Source: Proteles cristata cristata
Taxonomy: Eukaryota > Chordata > Mammalia > Carnivora > Hyaenidae
Direction of reading: 5' to 3'
Length of the DNA stretch: 64,000 bases
NCBI GenBank assembly: GCA_017311185.1
Contig: JAESUZ010003171.1
Span: forward strand, 248,001 to 312,000
The translations under genes were made by a program, and so were the position numbers. The notes below the pieces were generated by a model. It was not told where the DNA came from. It saw only the letters and a list, made by a program, of their open reading frames with translations, and made no database searches. Below are positions 23,290-33,950 of this stretch, piece by piece. The stretch's first letter is position 1, and every line of letters begins with the position of its first letter.

Positions 23290-23974
23290 AAGAACTATTA
23301 ATACAATTGGTGGATATTAAATTCCAATTCTTTTCATTCACTTTGAGGTTTTATTTACCTGTAAACTGGACTGGATCCTAAATTCTTCTAGCTGTCTCAA
23401 ATATCTGGCCACAAATCTCCAAACTAGCATCCCCAGGTTTCTCCCACCTTTTGACTCGGAATCAGTACGAACAGAAACTACCCTTTTGCCTAAGTCCCAC
23501 AAGCTGAATAGGAACAGCTGGCTAAAAACTTCAGAGAAATCAAAGCAAAAGCTCATGTTTACACAATCTTCATGCCTGTAGAAGATCAGAAGCCTCACCA
23601 GAGATCTGCAAATCCTAGAAGATCTGTCAGATTGCCCGCACCTGCCCTATCTGAAGATGCTTCCAGCCTGACATCTAGAACTGTTCTTGATTGGACGCCC
23701 CCTGGGCTCAGAAACTGATTTATAAGTTGTTCCAATCACTAACGTCTGTTTTTCTTTGGTTTCCATAGAAATGCCTTATTAGATACCTGATTTCTGCTAA
23801 CTTGGGGAGTCCACCTTTAGGACAGCCTCCTGGAGACACACCTGTTTAACTGAATGGGCCTGTTCTCAGGACCGAGTGACTGGTTCCACACGATAGGGAG
23901 CAATCTATAGGTTCAGCTTCTGGACTGTGAAAATCCATTGAAGTTTCAAAAGTGGGACTAACAGAGAAGAAAAT

Positions 23975-24515
23975 ATCCACCCCCACCCCCACCCCCACTC
24001 CCCCCATCCCCACCCTTACCTACCCAAATGTGTCTCTTGCCACAGGGATTATTTTAGGCTGGTTGTTTCTGAGAAACTCTGAAAACCAAGTGGAAGTTAC
24101 CCTTTTATAAGATATTTGCGTATATGAGGGAAATCTCCATGTGTAAGGTGTCTCCTTCCTAGTACCAGGAAGGGGGTGGGGGGGCCATTGGCTAAATCTC
24201 CAGAGACTGTTATCACTGGAGCGGGCAGGGGGTTACATCTAGAAAACAACCTTACCCTGTTCACTGTGCTTCCCTAGGCCACCTCCCATAACTGACTCCC
24301 CCCAGCATCTTTTGACTTTGGCTGAAGGTGGAATTTTAGGTGTTTCAGAGAGTTACTTAGTTTTCCTAGGTCTCTCTCATGTAACCTGGAGGCATACATA
24401 TTATTAAACTTTTGTTTGATTTCCTCCTGTTAATATCTCCTGTCTTATGTCAATTTAATTAGTAGAGCGGCCAAAGAGCCCAGAAGGGAAGGAGAGACAA
24501 CTTCTCTACCCCACA
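23975..24515 (+). mobile_element. 3' LTR of the endogenous retrovirus relic
   Basis: The direct partner of 15976-16465, about 8 kb away. Its left part is a C-rich simple repeat (ccccca)n at 23977-24010, and it ends near 'taccccaca'. It is visibly poorer in CpG and GC than its partner. A purine-rich stretch lies directly before it, as expected of a polypurine tract. Confidence 0.7.
23977..24010. repeat. (CCCCA)n simple repeat
   Basis: A C-rich pentanucleotide-like run at the left edge of the 3' LTR. Its expansion probably accounts for part of the length difference between the LTRs. Confidence 0.85.
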
Positions 24516-24524
24516 TTACTTCCT

Positions 24525-24610
24525 CTGTCTCCTGGGTCTCAGTTTCCTCTTCTGGAAAATAAAGAGTTTGAACTGATCATCTGCTGGTCTGAAAGTTCCG
24601 TGAGTTTCTT
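24525..24610 (+). repeat. MIR-like relic
   Basis: 'gggtctcagtttcctcttct' followed by 'ggaaaataaagagtttgaac' matches the forward MIR core. It starts directly after the ERV 3' LTR. Confidence 0.6.
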
Positions 24611-24769
24611 CTAATCATGTCAACCAGATATTATCATTATGCAGCATCTGGAAGTAATGCTCCCTCAGCTAACCCCTTCAGAGCATTTTACTTATGTGTT
24701 AAAGACTGGCATTTATCACTTTGTGTCGTAAGTTCCAGTTATTTATGGACATTTATTTCTTTCTCCCCC

Positions 24770-24900
24770 CTCCCCAGCTGGACTAAGTGCTCTTGGCAGG
24801 ATGTCTTCTCTATCCTGGTAACCCCAACAGCCCCAGCCTAGCACTTGGCACATGGCCTTCATCCAGTAACACTCAAGTGTGGATGAAAAATGAATGAGTG
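24770..24900 (+). mobile_element. L2 3' end
   Basis: 'gcctagcacttggcacatgg', then 'cagtaacactcaagtg' and 'aatgaatgag' match the terminal part of LINE2 in the plus direction. Confidence 0.6.
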
Positions 24901-25753
24901 GCGATGGCCACTATTCACTCTTTGTCCTCAGGCAGGATGACTTGATTTAGAGTTTTTCTTACAAAACGTACATTCTTTCTACTTGATATAATTTAATATA
25001 TGTGTTCCAAAATGCAAAGTTAGAGATAAATCTCATTTTTTCAAGATACTAGTATTTCAGAAGAATCCCACTGAACTGTTCCCCTACATGGTCTCATCGA
25101 TACCAGCCTTTAAATAGAAGCAACATGTTGTTCAAGTTTTCTGGAAGATGTTGCCCTTCCAATTTTATCTCGCCTCCTCTTTCTGCCCCAAGTTGATGGG
25201 TTCTCGTTCAGCAACAATCCCCTCTCACTGCGGACATAGCACACCCATTGATGTTGGGTGGAACGAGGTTGGCTGGCTTCCGCCAAAAGAATGTTAGCAC
25301 ATGTGATGCAAGCAGAGGTCTTAGATGTGTCTGGGTGGTTTTTCTTGCCTCTTGTGCTCTTGTTATTTATCATGCAAAGAACATGGGGAAGAGACCACAA
25401 CCCAAACTGCAGACTAGATCAACCAAAGCACAGCCATCCTGCAGCACCATGATTAAAGACTCAATGAAACCATACTGGCTGTTGGGACTCTTTGTTATGC
25501 AGTATTATTGTAGCAGCAGCTGACCATTACTTCCAATTTCTAATTTTACCTTGTATGTGTCTACTTTCCACCCAGATTCATCATGATTATCTCTGTGCTT
25601 TTGGGATAGAGATGGATGCCCTGCTTGGACATCCATTTTTGTTGTTGTTGTTGTGACAGGTTGGTCAAGCAGGTGACTTCTAGAGACACAAGCCTGCATT
25701 TTGAGAACTGAGTTGAGTATCTCTGATTCTCTATAGTTGTGTCCATACATAAT
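24901..25753. other. Unassigned stretch
   Basis: No repeat or gene is recognised, apart from a short (GTT)n at about 25628-25645. Overlapping frames of 60-96 codons occur on both strands with no domain. Confidence 0.4.
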
Positions 25754-25769
25754 TTGTTCTTTATGTTTT

Positions 25770-25995
25770 TAAAAACATTTTAATTATTTAATGTTTATTT
25801 TTATTTTTGAGAAAGGAAGAGGAAGCAGGGGAGAGGCAGAGAGAGAGAGAGAGGGAGGGAGGGAGACAGAGAATCTGAAGTAGGCTCTGCACTGTTGGTA
25901 TGGAGCCCCATGTGGGGCTTGAACTCATGAACTGTGAGATCGTGACCTGAGCCAAAGTCAGAGGCCCAACCAACTGAGCCATATAGGTAGTCTTG
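25770..25995 (-). mobile_element. CAN-SINE, group 1
   Basis: The TSD TTGTTCTTTATGTTTT (25754-25769) matches 25996-26011 with one mismatch. A plus-strand SINE follows 28 bases later, giving an inverted pair. Confidence 0.94.
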
Positions 25996-26023
25996 TTGTT
26001 CTTTATATTTTAAAATAATTTGG

Positions 26024-26228
26024 GGGGCACCTGGTGGCTTAGTCAGTGTCCGACTTCAGCTCAGGTCATGATCTCGCCATTCATGAGTTTGAGCCCTGCG
26101 CTGGGCTCTGTGTTGACAGCCTGCTTCAGATTCTGTGTCTCCCTCTCGCTCTGGCCCTCCCCAACTTGTGCTCTGTCTATTGCTATCTCTCAAAAATAAA
26201 TTAAAATGTCAAAAACTTTAAAAAATAG
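26024..26228 (+). mobile_element. CAN-SINE, group 1
   Basis: The head lacks part of the 'ggttaagcg' segment. The TSD AATAATTTGG is at 26014-26023 and 26229-26238. Confidence 0.93.
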
Positions 26229-26297
26229 AATAATTTGGAACATAGCCTCTGGAAACATTACATGATTCATTAACTTTTCTTTAAAAATTAACACATA

Positions 26298-26518
26298 AAT
26301 GGGGCGCCTGGGTGGCTTAGTCGGTTAAGCGTCCGCCTTTCGCTTGGGTCATGATCTCGCGGTTCGTGGGTTCGAGCCCCGCATCGGCTCTGTGCTGACT
26401 GCCAGCTCGGAGCCTGGAGCCTGTTTCAGTCTGTGACTCCCTCTCTCTCTGACCCTCCCCTGCTCGTACTGTCTCTCTCTCTCTCTCCTAGAAATAAAGC
26501 ATTAAAAAAATTAAAAAA
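26298..26518 (+). mobile_element. CAN-SINE, group 2
   Basis: A well-preserved copy. The TSD AAAAATTAACACATA is perfect, at 26283-26297 and 26519-26533. A good candidate for a recent insertion. Confidence 0.95.
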
Positions 26519-26533
26519 AAAAATTAACACATA

Positions 26534-27085
26534 TATTGTGTATCATATTTTATAGACTCCAAGGTTCCAAATCAGTCTTTACTATTTAAGCCAAGGGATG
26601 AAATAGTTTTCATAGGATTAAACAATTAAAAAATAAACTTGGCTTAAAATAAGGGCATTCATGTGTTTTTAAAATAACGTGCTAACATAGAACCTACCAT
26701 TTTAAAGAAGGGCATTAGTTTTAATCTACTCTAGTAAGTGGCTGGATACTGCTTGCATCTTAAATGTAGCCACAATTTGGGGTACACAGTAGTGTCAGAG
26801 GGGGAGAGAAGAAGGAAATGCCAAGAGGAGTTCCAGAAAATAGGAGAGAAGACTGGAAAAGAAAGATCCTCCCATATGGTTACTCCATGGCTGCCCCCCT
26901 GCTCACAGCCCTGGGCTCCATGGACTGCAGTGGGTCTGCCTAGGGCTCCAATGGCTCCAGAGCCACCCGGAGAACATTGATTGGCACCCCCAGCATCCGT
27001 TACTTAAATCAGTTTCTAACTGCATGTCATCTTGAAACTAGTGGAGGAACAAAGTGAACTAACAAATATTATTTATTTTTTTCAT
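26534..27085. other. Unassigned stretch
   Basis: No repeat is recognised. An 80-codon plus frame at 26738-26980 has no known domain. Confidence 0.4.
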
Positions 27086-27097
27086 TTGCCTTTGCTT

Positions 27098-27281
27098 TTT
27101 TTTTTTTTTTTTAGGGAGAGAGCAAGGGACCACCAATGGTAGAAGAGAGAGAGAATCTTAAGTAGGCTTCATATTCAGTGCAGAGCCTGACACGGTGCTC
27201 AATCTCATGGCCCCAAGATCATGACCTGAGCAGAAATCAAGAGTTGGACGCTTAACCAACTGAGCCATCCAGGAACACCAA
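27098..27281 (-). mobile_element. CAN-SINE, group 0
   Basis: An older, worn copy with 'agaaatcaagagttggacgc' in the head. It is followed by a (TTTG)n run and a (GA)n run at 27291-27345, which may be the tail of another lost SINE. Confidence 0.88.
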
Positions 27282-27345
27282 TCCCCTGCCTTTTTTTGTT
27301 TGTTTGTTTGTTTGTTTTTTCAGAGAGAGAGAGAGAGAGAGCAAG

Positions 27346-27893
27346 TACCATTGCATTTTCAAGTGGGAAGTTAAGGTATTAAAAGTCCCTAACCTTGACT
27401 CAGGTCTAAAATTTCTTATCTATTTGCTCAGGTTTGGAGCATTTTCCTAACTTGCAAGACTTGAGTCTGTTTGGCCAGGATGGTTTATAATGGTCCTCTC
27501 ACATTGCCAGGAGCCTTCTCCCTTCTCCCTGCAGGCTGGCTGTGGACCCGACTGTTTCTGCTTCAGCTACTAAACATGAGTCTGTGGCAGGGGCCTGGGG
27601 ACTGGGTTGAACTCCTTTTCCTGCTAATTCTGCCATGTTATAAGCTTTGGCTCACATGAGCGTAATGTGGGGTTTTCCAGAAGCTGCGTGATGTCTGACA
27701 TCATCACAACAGTTGAAACACAGAGGCAGACATGAGACTCCAGCTTCTATTCAGCCAGACATTCAAGAGATTTGCAAAAATTAAAAATAATACCTTTTTT
27801 GCAATTTTTTTCTTTTGGAAAACATAGTTCTTTTTCATAAAAATCTGTTATATATGTTAACATGTAATGGGTTAAAGTTTCTCACTTAAAAAA
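27346..27893. other. Unassigned stretch
   Basis: No gene or repeat is recognised. A 62-codon plus frame (27471-27659) is rich in leucine but has no start context or homology I know. Confidence 0.4.
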
Positions 27894-27903
27894 AATTATT
27901 TTA

Positions 27904-28110
27904 GGGGCGCCTGGGTGGCTCAGTCAGTTAAGCGTCCAACTTTGGCTCAGGTCATGATCTCACGGTTCGTGGGTTCGAGCCCCGCGTCGGGCTCTGTGCT
28001 GACAGCTAGCTCACAGCCTGGAGCCTGCTTCAGATTCTGTGTCTCCCTCTCTCTCTGACCCTCCCCTGCTCACGCATCTCTCAGAAATAAGCATTTAAAA
28101 AATTTTTTTT
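27904..28110 (+). mobile_element. CAN-SINE, group 1
   Basis: A plus-strand copy close to consensus in the head. 'aaattatttta' on the left and 'aaattatctta' on the right (near 28111) are a possible TSD. A minus-strand SINE starts about 23 bases later. Confidence 0.93.
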
Positions 28111-28132
28111 AAATTATCTTATTAAAATTTTT

Positions 28133-28147
28133 TTTAACATTTTTATT

Positions 28148-28199
<52 letters not shown>

Positions 28200-28379
28200 A
28201 CAGAACACAAAGCACAAGCAGGGGAGGTGCAGAGAGAGAGGGAGACACAGAAGCTGAAGCAGGCTCCAGGCTCTGAGCTGTCAGCACAGAGCCCCATGCA
28301 GCGCTCAAACTCACAAAACACGAGATGGTGACCTGAGCGTAAGCCGGACGCTTAACCAACTGAACCACCCAGCTGCGCC
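28133..28379 (-). mobile_element. CAN-SINE, group 1, with (CA)n tail
   Basis: The TSD TTAAAATTTTT is at 28122-28132 and 28380-28390. A (CA)n microsatellite of about 46 bases sits at 28151-28196, in the tail. Confidence 0.94.
28151..28196. repeat. (CA)n microsatellite
   Basis: A pure CA run in a SINE tail. Likely length-polymorphic. Confidence 0.97.
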
Positions 28380-28390
28380 TTAAAATTTTT

Positions 28391-31250
28391 GACAAGGAAT
28401 GTCAAAGCGAGCCCGCACCGCCAGCCCCTGGGAGAAAGGCCTGGAATAGCTTCTCCCTGGCACCTTCAGAGGGAGTGTGGTTCTTCAGACACGGTGATCT
28501 CAGGCACCTGCCTTCTAGAACTGTGAAAGCATAAATCCCAGCTGTCTAAGGCACCGGGTTTGTGTAACCAGGCTCTTTGTCAGAGGCCCAGAGAATGGGA
28601 GGCTGCCGAAAGCACTTTCTCAGGCTGTGGGTTTGGGGCTTTGACCTGGCTGTGAGAGGCCCTGATAGGCTCCGGACTGGTCTTCAGGTGGGCTTCAGTG
28701 CTATTCTTGCGTCCCTCCTGTGGCTTGTCACCAAAGGACCTGCCATGAGGTAGTGGGGGCCTGGGCCTGGCTCAGGGAGGTGGTGAGCAGACCCCTGAGC
28801 AGGCCTCCCCGTGCCCCCAGACCCTAGGTCCTCACGAGGTGGCTGTACCCCTTTTATCCCTACTGTGGAAAGCATTTGGGGGTCATTCAAAGGTGTCTCT
28901 TAGGCCTTCCGTGTGCTTGGGGACTGAGTGCCTCGGCCTCACGCAGGGGCTCAGTGGAAACAAGTTATTTTGAGACCAGCACAGGCTGTGCAGATAACAG
29001 TAATAGTATTTTATTGCTGAAGTAGCGTGAGAAATGTTCGGATGGGGACAAGAATGTAGATGAGTTTAAAAATAGAAGGCTGTAATTGGCCAAGCGTGGA
29101 TTTGTTCTAGAAGGCATCAATTACTACGGCAACCACACAACCCGGATTTTCCAGGACAGTCTCCATTCGGTGGGACCGGATTGTTTTCTGGGAAGGCGAT
29201 CTGTGGAACATCCAAGTGCAATGGCATGTTATGGACTTACAGGGCATTCCACGTGAATTCATTCACCGAAGCCAAATAAACGTTTGATCACGTCAGGACT
29301 TCTTTCTCTTTCTGCTGTGTAGTCACCGCAACCGGCCATGGTCTCTTCCTACAGGTGAAGAGCTGGTTCTGAGGCTGAGTTCCGGCTGGTGTGTGTGTTA
29401 GAAGTGGGGAGCCCTGAGAGACCGCGAAGGGGAGGGCAGTCTTAAACTTCTTGGCTGGAGACCTTGACAAGTTCTCAAGTCCTTGCTGTATTCCGCCAAC
29501 GCAGCACCAGAGCGGTTCTGCAGGGGACACGCCTGTGGACTATTGTGGAGGGTCCGTCGTGCTTACCCACGCAGTGACAGGTGTGTGCCGAATGGGCTGT
29601 GCATGAAATTATCCCTGCAGAGCCTGGAGCCCAGAGCTTGGGGGCAGAGAGACCAGAGCGCCTTGGGACCACTGCGTCCGTGGGTGGAGACGTGCGCAGG
29701 TGGGAAGAAGCCATCTTTCTGTTTCCTGCCTCAGTTCTCAGAGGAGGGAAGGGTTGTGTTGGAGAGAGTTGGGAGGCCAGCAGGGGTCCAGGAGGCCGTG
29801 GCCAGTGGGGGTGGGGAGGAATGCTCGTGTTAGCACCAGAAACCTACATTTGGGAAACTTGTGCGTTCACTGCTACTTGCATTTTTAACATGGATTCCCC
29901 TAGTTTTCCGCAGCATTTTATTAACATCCTTTTGCAAATATCAGCTAATTTTGGTAATACCCAGGAGATAAGGGGAAAGAGACTTTGATCTAGGATTGGA
30001 ATTTTGGTGGGCATAATGGAAATCAGAGTTTAAAAAAACATACCCATAGCTCCAAGGGGAAGGCAGATCTTGGAGGGAGGAGCCTGGGAATCCTGGACAT
30101 AAACTGAAAAACATGCCCCTCTCTACTGGCATCTCTCTAGACCTCTTCTCTGCTTAAACTGTGGCCACCCACAGTTTGCACTTTGGTTTTAACAGGGAGC
30201 TGGTCCGTGTTCTTTACAGCTGACTATGGCAGCCCTAGCGGTGGCCTCTCAAACAAATTGCCCCCAACACGAGGCTTTGGCGGCGAAATAGATTTCGAGG
30301 CGTGCTTTTTGGATCACCAGCATCTAGAGCTCCTGGGCATCCTGAAAATGGCAGGATTCCAGCTTCCTCTTCAGAATGAATCTGGAGCTGTGGGTCTTGG
30401 GACTTAAGGAACTGCATTTTCAATACACACCTAATTGATTTTTCAGCACGATGGGATTTAGGAGCCACTGCTGCTAACACTCGGAAAGTCGACTTGAGCT
30501 CTCAACCCCGTCTTCCCTCCGCGGTCCCTACAAAAGGGGAGGGTCACTTCAGGGCTCCAAAGCCACATGCCTGGATTCCTCCTGCTGAGTGGCGTGGGCA
30601 TGTGTGCGCCCTTTACAAGGCTAATGCCCTGCCAAAAGATAGCCACAGGTGGACGTGCCCTCAGTGAGTCTCAAAAGACATGTACTATTTCCAAAGATAG
30701 CAACACCAAACCCATGCTGACTGTATGTCTCCAGGACCAAGGCTGCACAGCCTTATATAGCGAGCGGGGGCTCCGGGGAGGATCTGTGGGAGAACGGCGT
30801 GTTCAGTGAGCTCCTGAACATGCCATGTTCTCAGGGCCCTGATATGTGAGGTCACCATGTGTCTGTGTCTGTCTTGGGAGGTCGGCCAGCCCAGTGCAGC
30901 ACACAGCCTGTAAGGGCCTGAGGCAGGCACAGCTGGGCAGCTGAGCCGTAACTTCTGCAAATGGGAGCAAACCTCTGGAATGGTTGCTTGTGGCAACGGG
31001 GCTGTTGTCAGTGTTCCTGGCAGCTGCAAAGGCACCTCATGTGGTTCTAGAGAACAGTGACCCGAGGAGCCATGGTAGGTAAGTCGAGGCAGGTCCCAAG
31101 CAGCTAGCTGCCACGCCCTCTGGCTCGAATGTCATTTTCTCCGTCATTTCTTGGTTCCATCGTCTGAAACAGCACACCCGCTTCCCTTGCCTGCTTTCAC
31201 AGCACTCTGCGCCCTCTGGCATAAACGCAGGTGTTCACCGTCAAGTCCCT
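28391..31250. other. Unassigned, SINE-free stretch of almost 3 kb
   Basis: One of the longest stretches in the window without an obvious repeat. It has moderate GC and a few CpGs. Overlapping frames up to 135 codons (29581-29988) occur on both strands with no recognised domain. The low repeat load could reflect constraint or chance. Confidence 0.4.
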
Positions 31251-31254
31251 TCTG

Positions 31255-31350
31255 GAACGTGAGCCCCATTCCTGATGAGGGAGGCTCATCACAGGATCCC
31301 CAGTGCCTAGAGCGTTAGTCGAGTGAATTCTCGGTAGATGGCATCTCAGA
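31255..31350 (+). mobile_element. L2 3' end
   Basis: 'ggatccccagtgcctagag' and 'gagtgaattctcggtag' match the final part of LINE2 read forward. Confidence 0.6.
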
Positions 31351-32088
31351 GGAAGAGTCATGGGCTCCCACTGGGACCTGCTCGCCAGAGGTTACTGCTC
31401 TGAATGGGTCTGAGCCATGGCAGCGTCCCTGGCACGCCTAGCTGCACACGACAGCATGCGAATCTGCAGCTGTTGGTCATATGCTTCCTCTACACCTTGT
31501 CCTCGGCGCCAGTCCCTTCCGTGTGGAGCCTTCCGATAGTCCCCAGTGTCCCCGACACATGATTCTCACTTCCTTCTCCCAGCTTTTATCTTCTTATACC
31601 TCCACCCCCCCAATCAGAAGCCCTTCAATTCTTCCAGGGCGGCTGGAGCAGTTCCTTCTGATGACCAGCCCATCCCCATCTTTGCCGACTGCCAGTGCTC
31701 GCTGCCCTTGGGGCCCCCACTGCCCAGGGGGTGCTGCCTTGCTCTGGTTCTTCCAAGGTGGGGACCCCCAAGTGCTGGGGCCCAGGCATCATCTGAAGTC
31801 CCTCATGACATCTTGTGTGTGCTAGGGGGACACACAGAAGCTGCACGTGGAACCCTGTGCGTTTAGTTGTTCAGGCTCCATCCCTACGGGGACCATAGAC
31901 AGTTTGCTCATGTCTTCCTCCCTCTGGGTCATTACTATGGGAGGGCCCCTTGTTGAATGTGTACAGGTTTTACCAAAGCGTCAGACGCATCCAGCAGAAG
32001 GTGACAGACTGGAGTTGTCCCTCTCCCGGTGTGGTCACACTTCCCAGGACACTCTTCCAACCTTTCTTGCTCTTCCTTCTGGGTGTGT
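31351..32088. other. Unassigned stretch
   Basis: GC-moderate sequence with overlapping frames near 110 codons. No repeat or gene is recognised. Confidence 0.4.
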
Positions 32089-32089
32089 C

Positions 32090-32790
32090 CTTCTGCGTTG
32101 GTTTCCTGTGGCTGCTTTTTCTTAAATGTTTTTTTAATGTTTATTCATTTTTTGAGAGACAGAGTGCAAGCGGGGGGAGACAGAGAAAGGGACACACAGA
32201 ATCCAAAGCAGCTCCAGGCCCTGAGCTGTCAGCACAGAGTCCAACGCGGGGCTCGAACTCATGAAAAGTGACATCATGACCTGAGCCGAAGTCAGACGCT
32301 TAACCGACTGAGCCACCCAGGCGCCCCATCCTGCGGCTGCTTTTATATGTAGCACAAACTTAGTGGCTTAAAACACAGCTTTATTGTCCTATGGTTCTGG
32401 AGGTTAGAAGTCTGAAATGGGTGTCACTGGGCTAATGTCAAGGTGTTGGTGGGGGTGGTTCCTTCTAGAAGCTCCAGGGGAGAATCTGTGTCCTTGCTTT
32501 TCCAGCTTCTAGAGGCTGTCTGCATTCCTTGGCTCATGGCCCTTCCTCCATCGGGCACATCCCCTGGACGCCTGGCTCCGTGGCTCTTCTTCTCTGACCC
32601 TCCTCTCTCCCTCCCCTGTCTTTCAAGGACTCTTGTGATTCCACTGGGTTCACTGGATGATCTGGGTTCATCTCCTCACCTCAAGGTCGTTGACTTCATC
32701 ACACTTGCAAAGCCCCTTTTGTCACGTAAGGTTCCAGGGATTAGGACCTGGTCATCTCCGGAAACCGCCACTCTGCTGCCCACACCTCCG
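32090..32790 (-). mobile_element. MLT1-type (MaLR) LTR, split by a SINE
   Basis: The left end 'ggtttcctgtggctgctttt' is cut by a SINE at 32120-32328. The LTR then continues 'cacaaacttagtggcttaaa', 'agcttctagaggctgtctgc', 'attccttggctcatggccc', 'cttgtgattccactggg' and 'gttccagggattaggacctg'. This is the reverse of an MLT1C/D-type LTR. Confidence 0.85.
32120..32328 (-). mobile_element. CAN-SINE, group 1, inside MLT1
   Basis: The TSD TCCTGTGGCTGCTTTT (32104-32119) matches 32329-32344 with one mismatch. Both TSD copies lie in MLT1 sequence, which proves the order of insertion. Confidence 0.95.
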
Positions 32791-33743
32791 TATGAGCTTA
32801 TACTGTCATTTCCTGAGACTCCTCTTTCTCACACCATCTGCTGATTTTTCTATTATGAGGACAGAATTTCTATTTACCCCACCTTCCCCTCCCCCCCCCG
32901 GTTTACTCTCAGTATTAAGACAGTGGAATAACTGTTCCCTGCAGAGCCAACTCGTCTACTGAGATTTCATTCCCTTTCTTGGAGAACATTTTCTCCCTGG
33001 ACTTCTAGTTGCCTTTATCTCTGTCCTGCAATTTATTCCCATGTTTCTCCGAGTCTTCCCTCCTCTGAGAGCCCCAGGCCTTGGTTCCATGGGGGCCAGG
33101 CTGTGCTCTGGGCACTCACCGCAAGGTGGTTGGGTTTCAAGAGAGAGAGGGAGAGAGAGAGAGGCAGAGACGGGGAAAGGAGAGGGATGGAGAGAGAGAA
33201 GAGGCGTGTGTGGGGCGTCGTGGAGAGAGGACAAACTCCAGAACACTGAGGACACCGGTCGAGCCCTTGCTGCCTTTGTGGCCTGGCCTTGGGAGTGGGC
33301 AGTGTTGCTTCTGATGCATTCTAGACATCAAATTCTATGCACAGAGGCCCCCTGAGTTTCAAGGGGAGGTGGACAGAGACACTGTCCCCAAAAGGGAGTA
33401 TGGCAACATCTGGGCGGAACACGTGAGGGCAGAAATAGTGCAGTCGTCAGGCTTGGAAAATACTAACCTACGGTAAAGCCTAACACAGTTGTGTCCTCAC
33501 ACAAGAAATCTGTTCTCTAAGAGACTAGTGCTAGCTGAATAAAAAAGTTATTTCTCTTACTCCATGCCACTTGCTTGCCGCCGTATACCCAGTTACAGCG
33601 TGTGCTTCCCACTGTACACAGATGACACTGGTACAGCCTCTAGAAGACCTTGTCTCTTGTGATAGAGCCCTTCCTGCTGCCTTTATTTTACATGACCTTC
33701 TCTTTTTTCTTCTTTTACTGTTAGAAAAATTGGTTTAAAAATA
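32791..33743. other. Unassigned stretch
   Basis: Contains a (GA)-rich run at about 33140-33200. 'gctgaataaaaaagttattt' near 33535 could be an LTR poly(A) region, but I cannot support a family. No exon is recognised. Confidence 0.35.
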
Positions 33744-33950
33744 GGGGCGCCTGGGTGGCTTAGTCGGTTAAGCGTCCGACTTTCGCTCAGGTCATGATCT
33801 CGCGGTTCGTGGGTTCAAGCCCCGTGTCAGGCTCTGTGCTGACTGCCAGCTCAGAGCCTGGAGCCTGTTTCAGTCTGTGACTCCCTCTCTCTCTGACCCT
33901 CCCCTGCTCACGCTCTCTCTCTCTCCTAGAAATAAATTAAAAAATATTTT
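33744..33950 (+). mobile_element. CAN-SINE, group 2
   Basis: A near-consensus copy with 'cctagaaataaatt' at the tail. The flanks are A/T-rich, so the TSD is unclear. Confidence 0.94.

Larger units (their letters stand above)
16466..23974 (+). pseudogene. Internal remains of the endogenous retrovirus (no intact genes)
   Basis: This lies between two related direct LTRs. A candidate primer binding site, TGGTGGCCCAGATGGGAT (16470-16487), lies five bases after the LTR. Its first nine bases fit a tRNA-Ile-type site, and later differences include C-to-T changes. A proline-rich-coding patch near 18480-18700 could be a gag remnant, but this is speculative. The part from about 22560 to 23960 has the phrasing of ERV1 3' internal sequence, ending in a purine-rich stretch at 23960-23973. 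The longest frames are about 120 codons and none looks like Gag, Pol or Env. Six SINEs interrupt it. It is non-functional. Confidence 0.6.
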
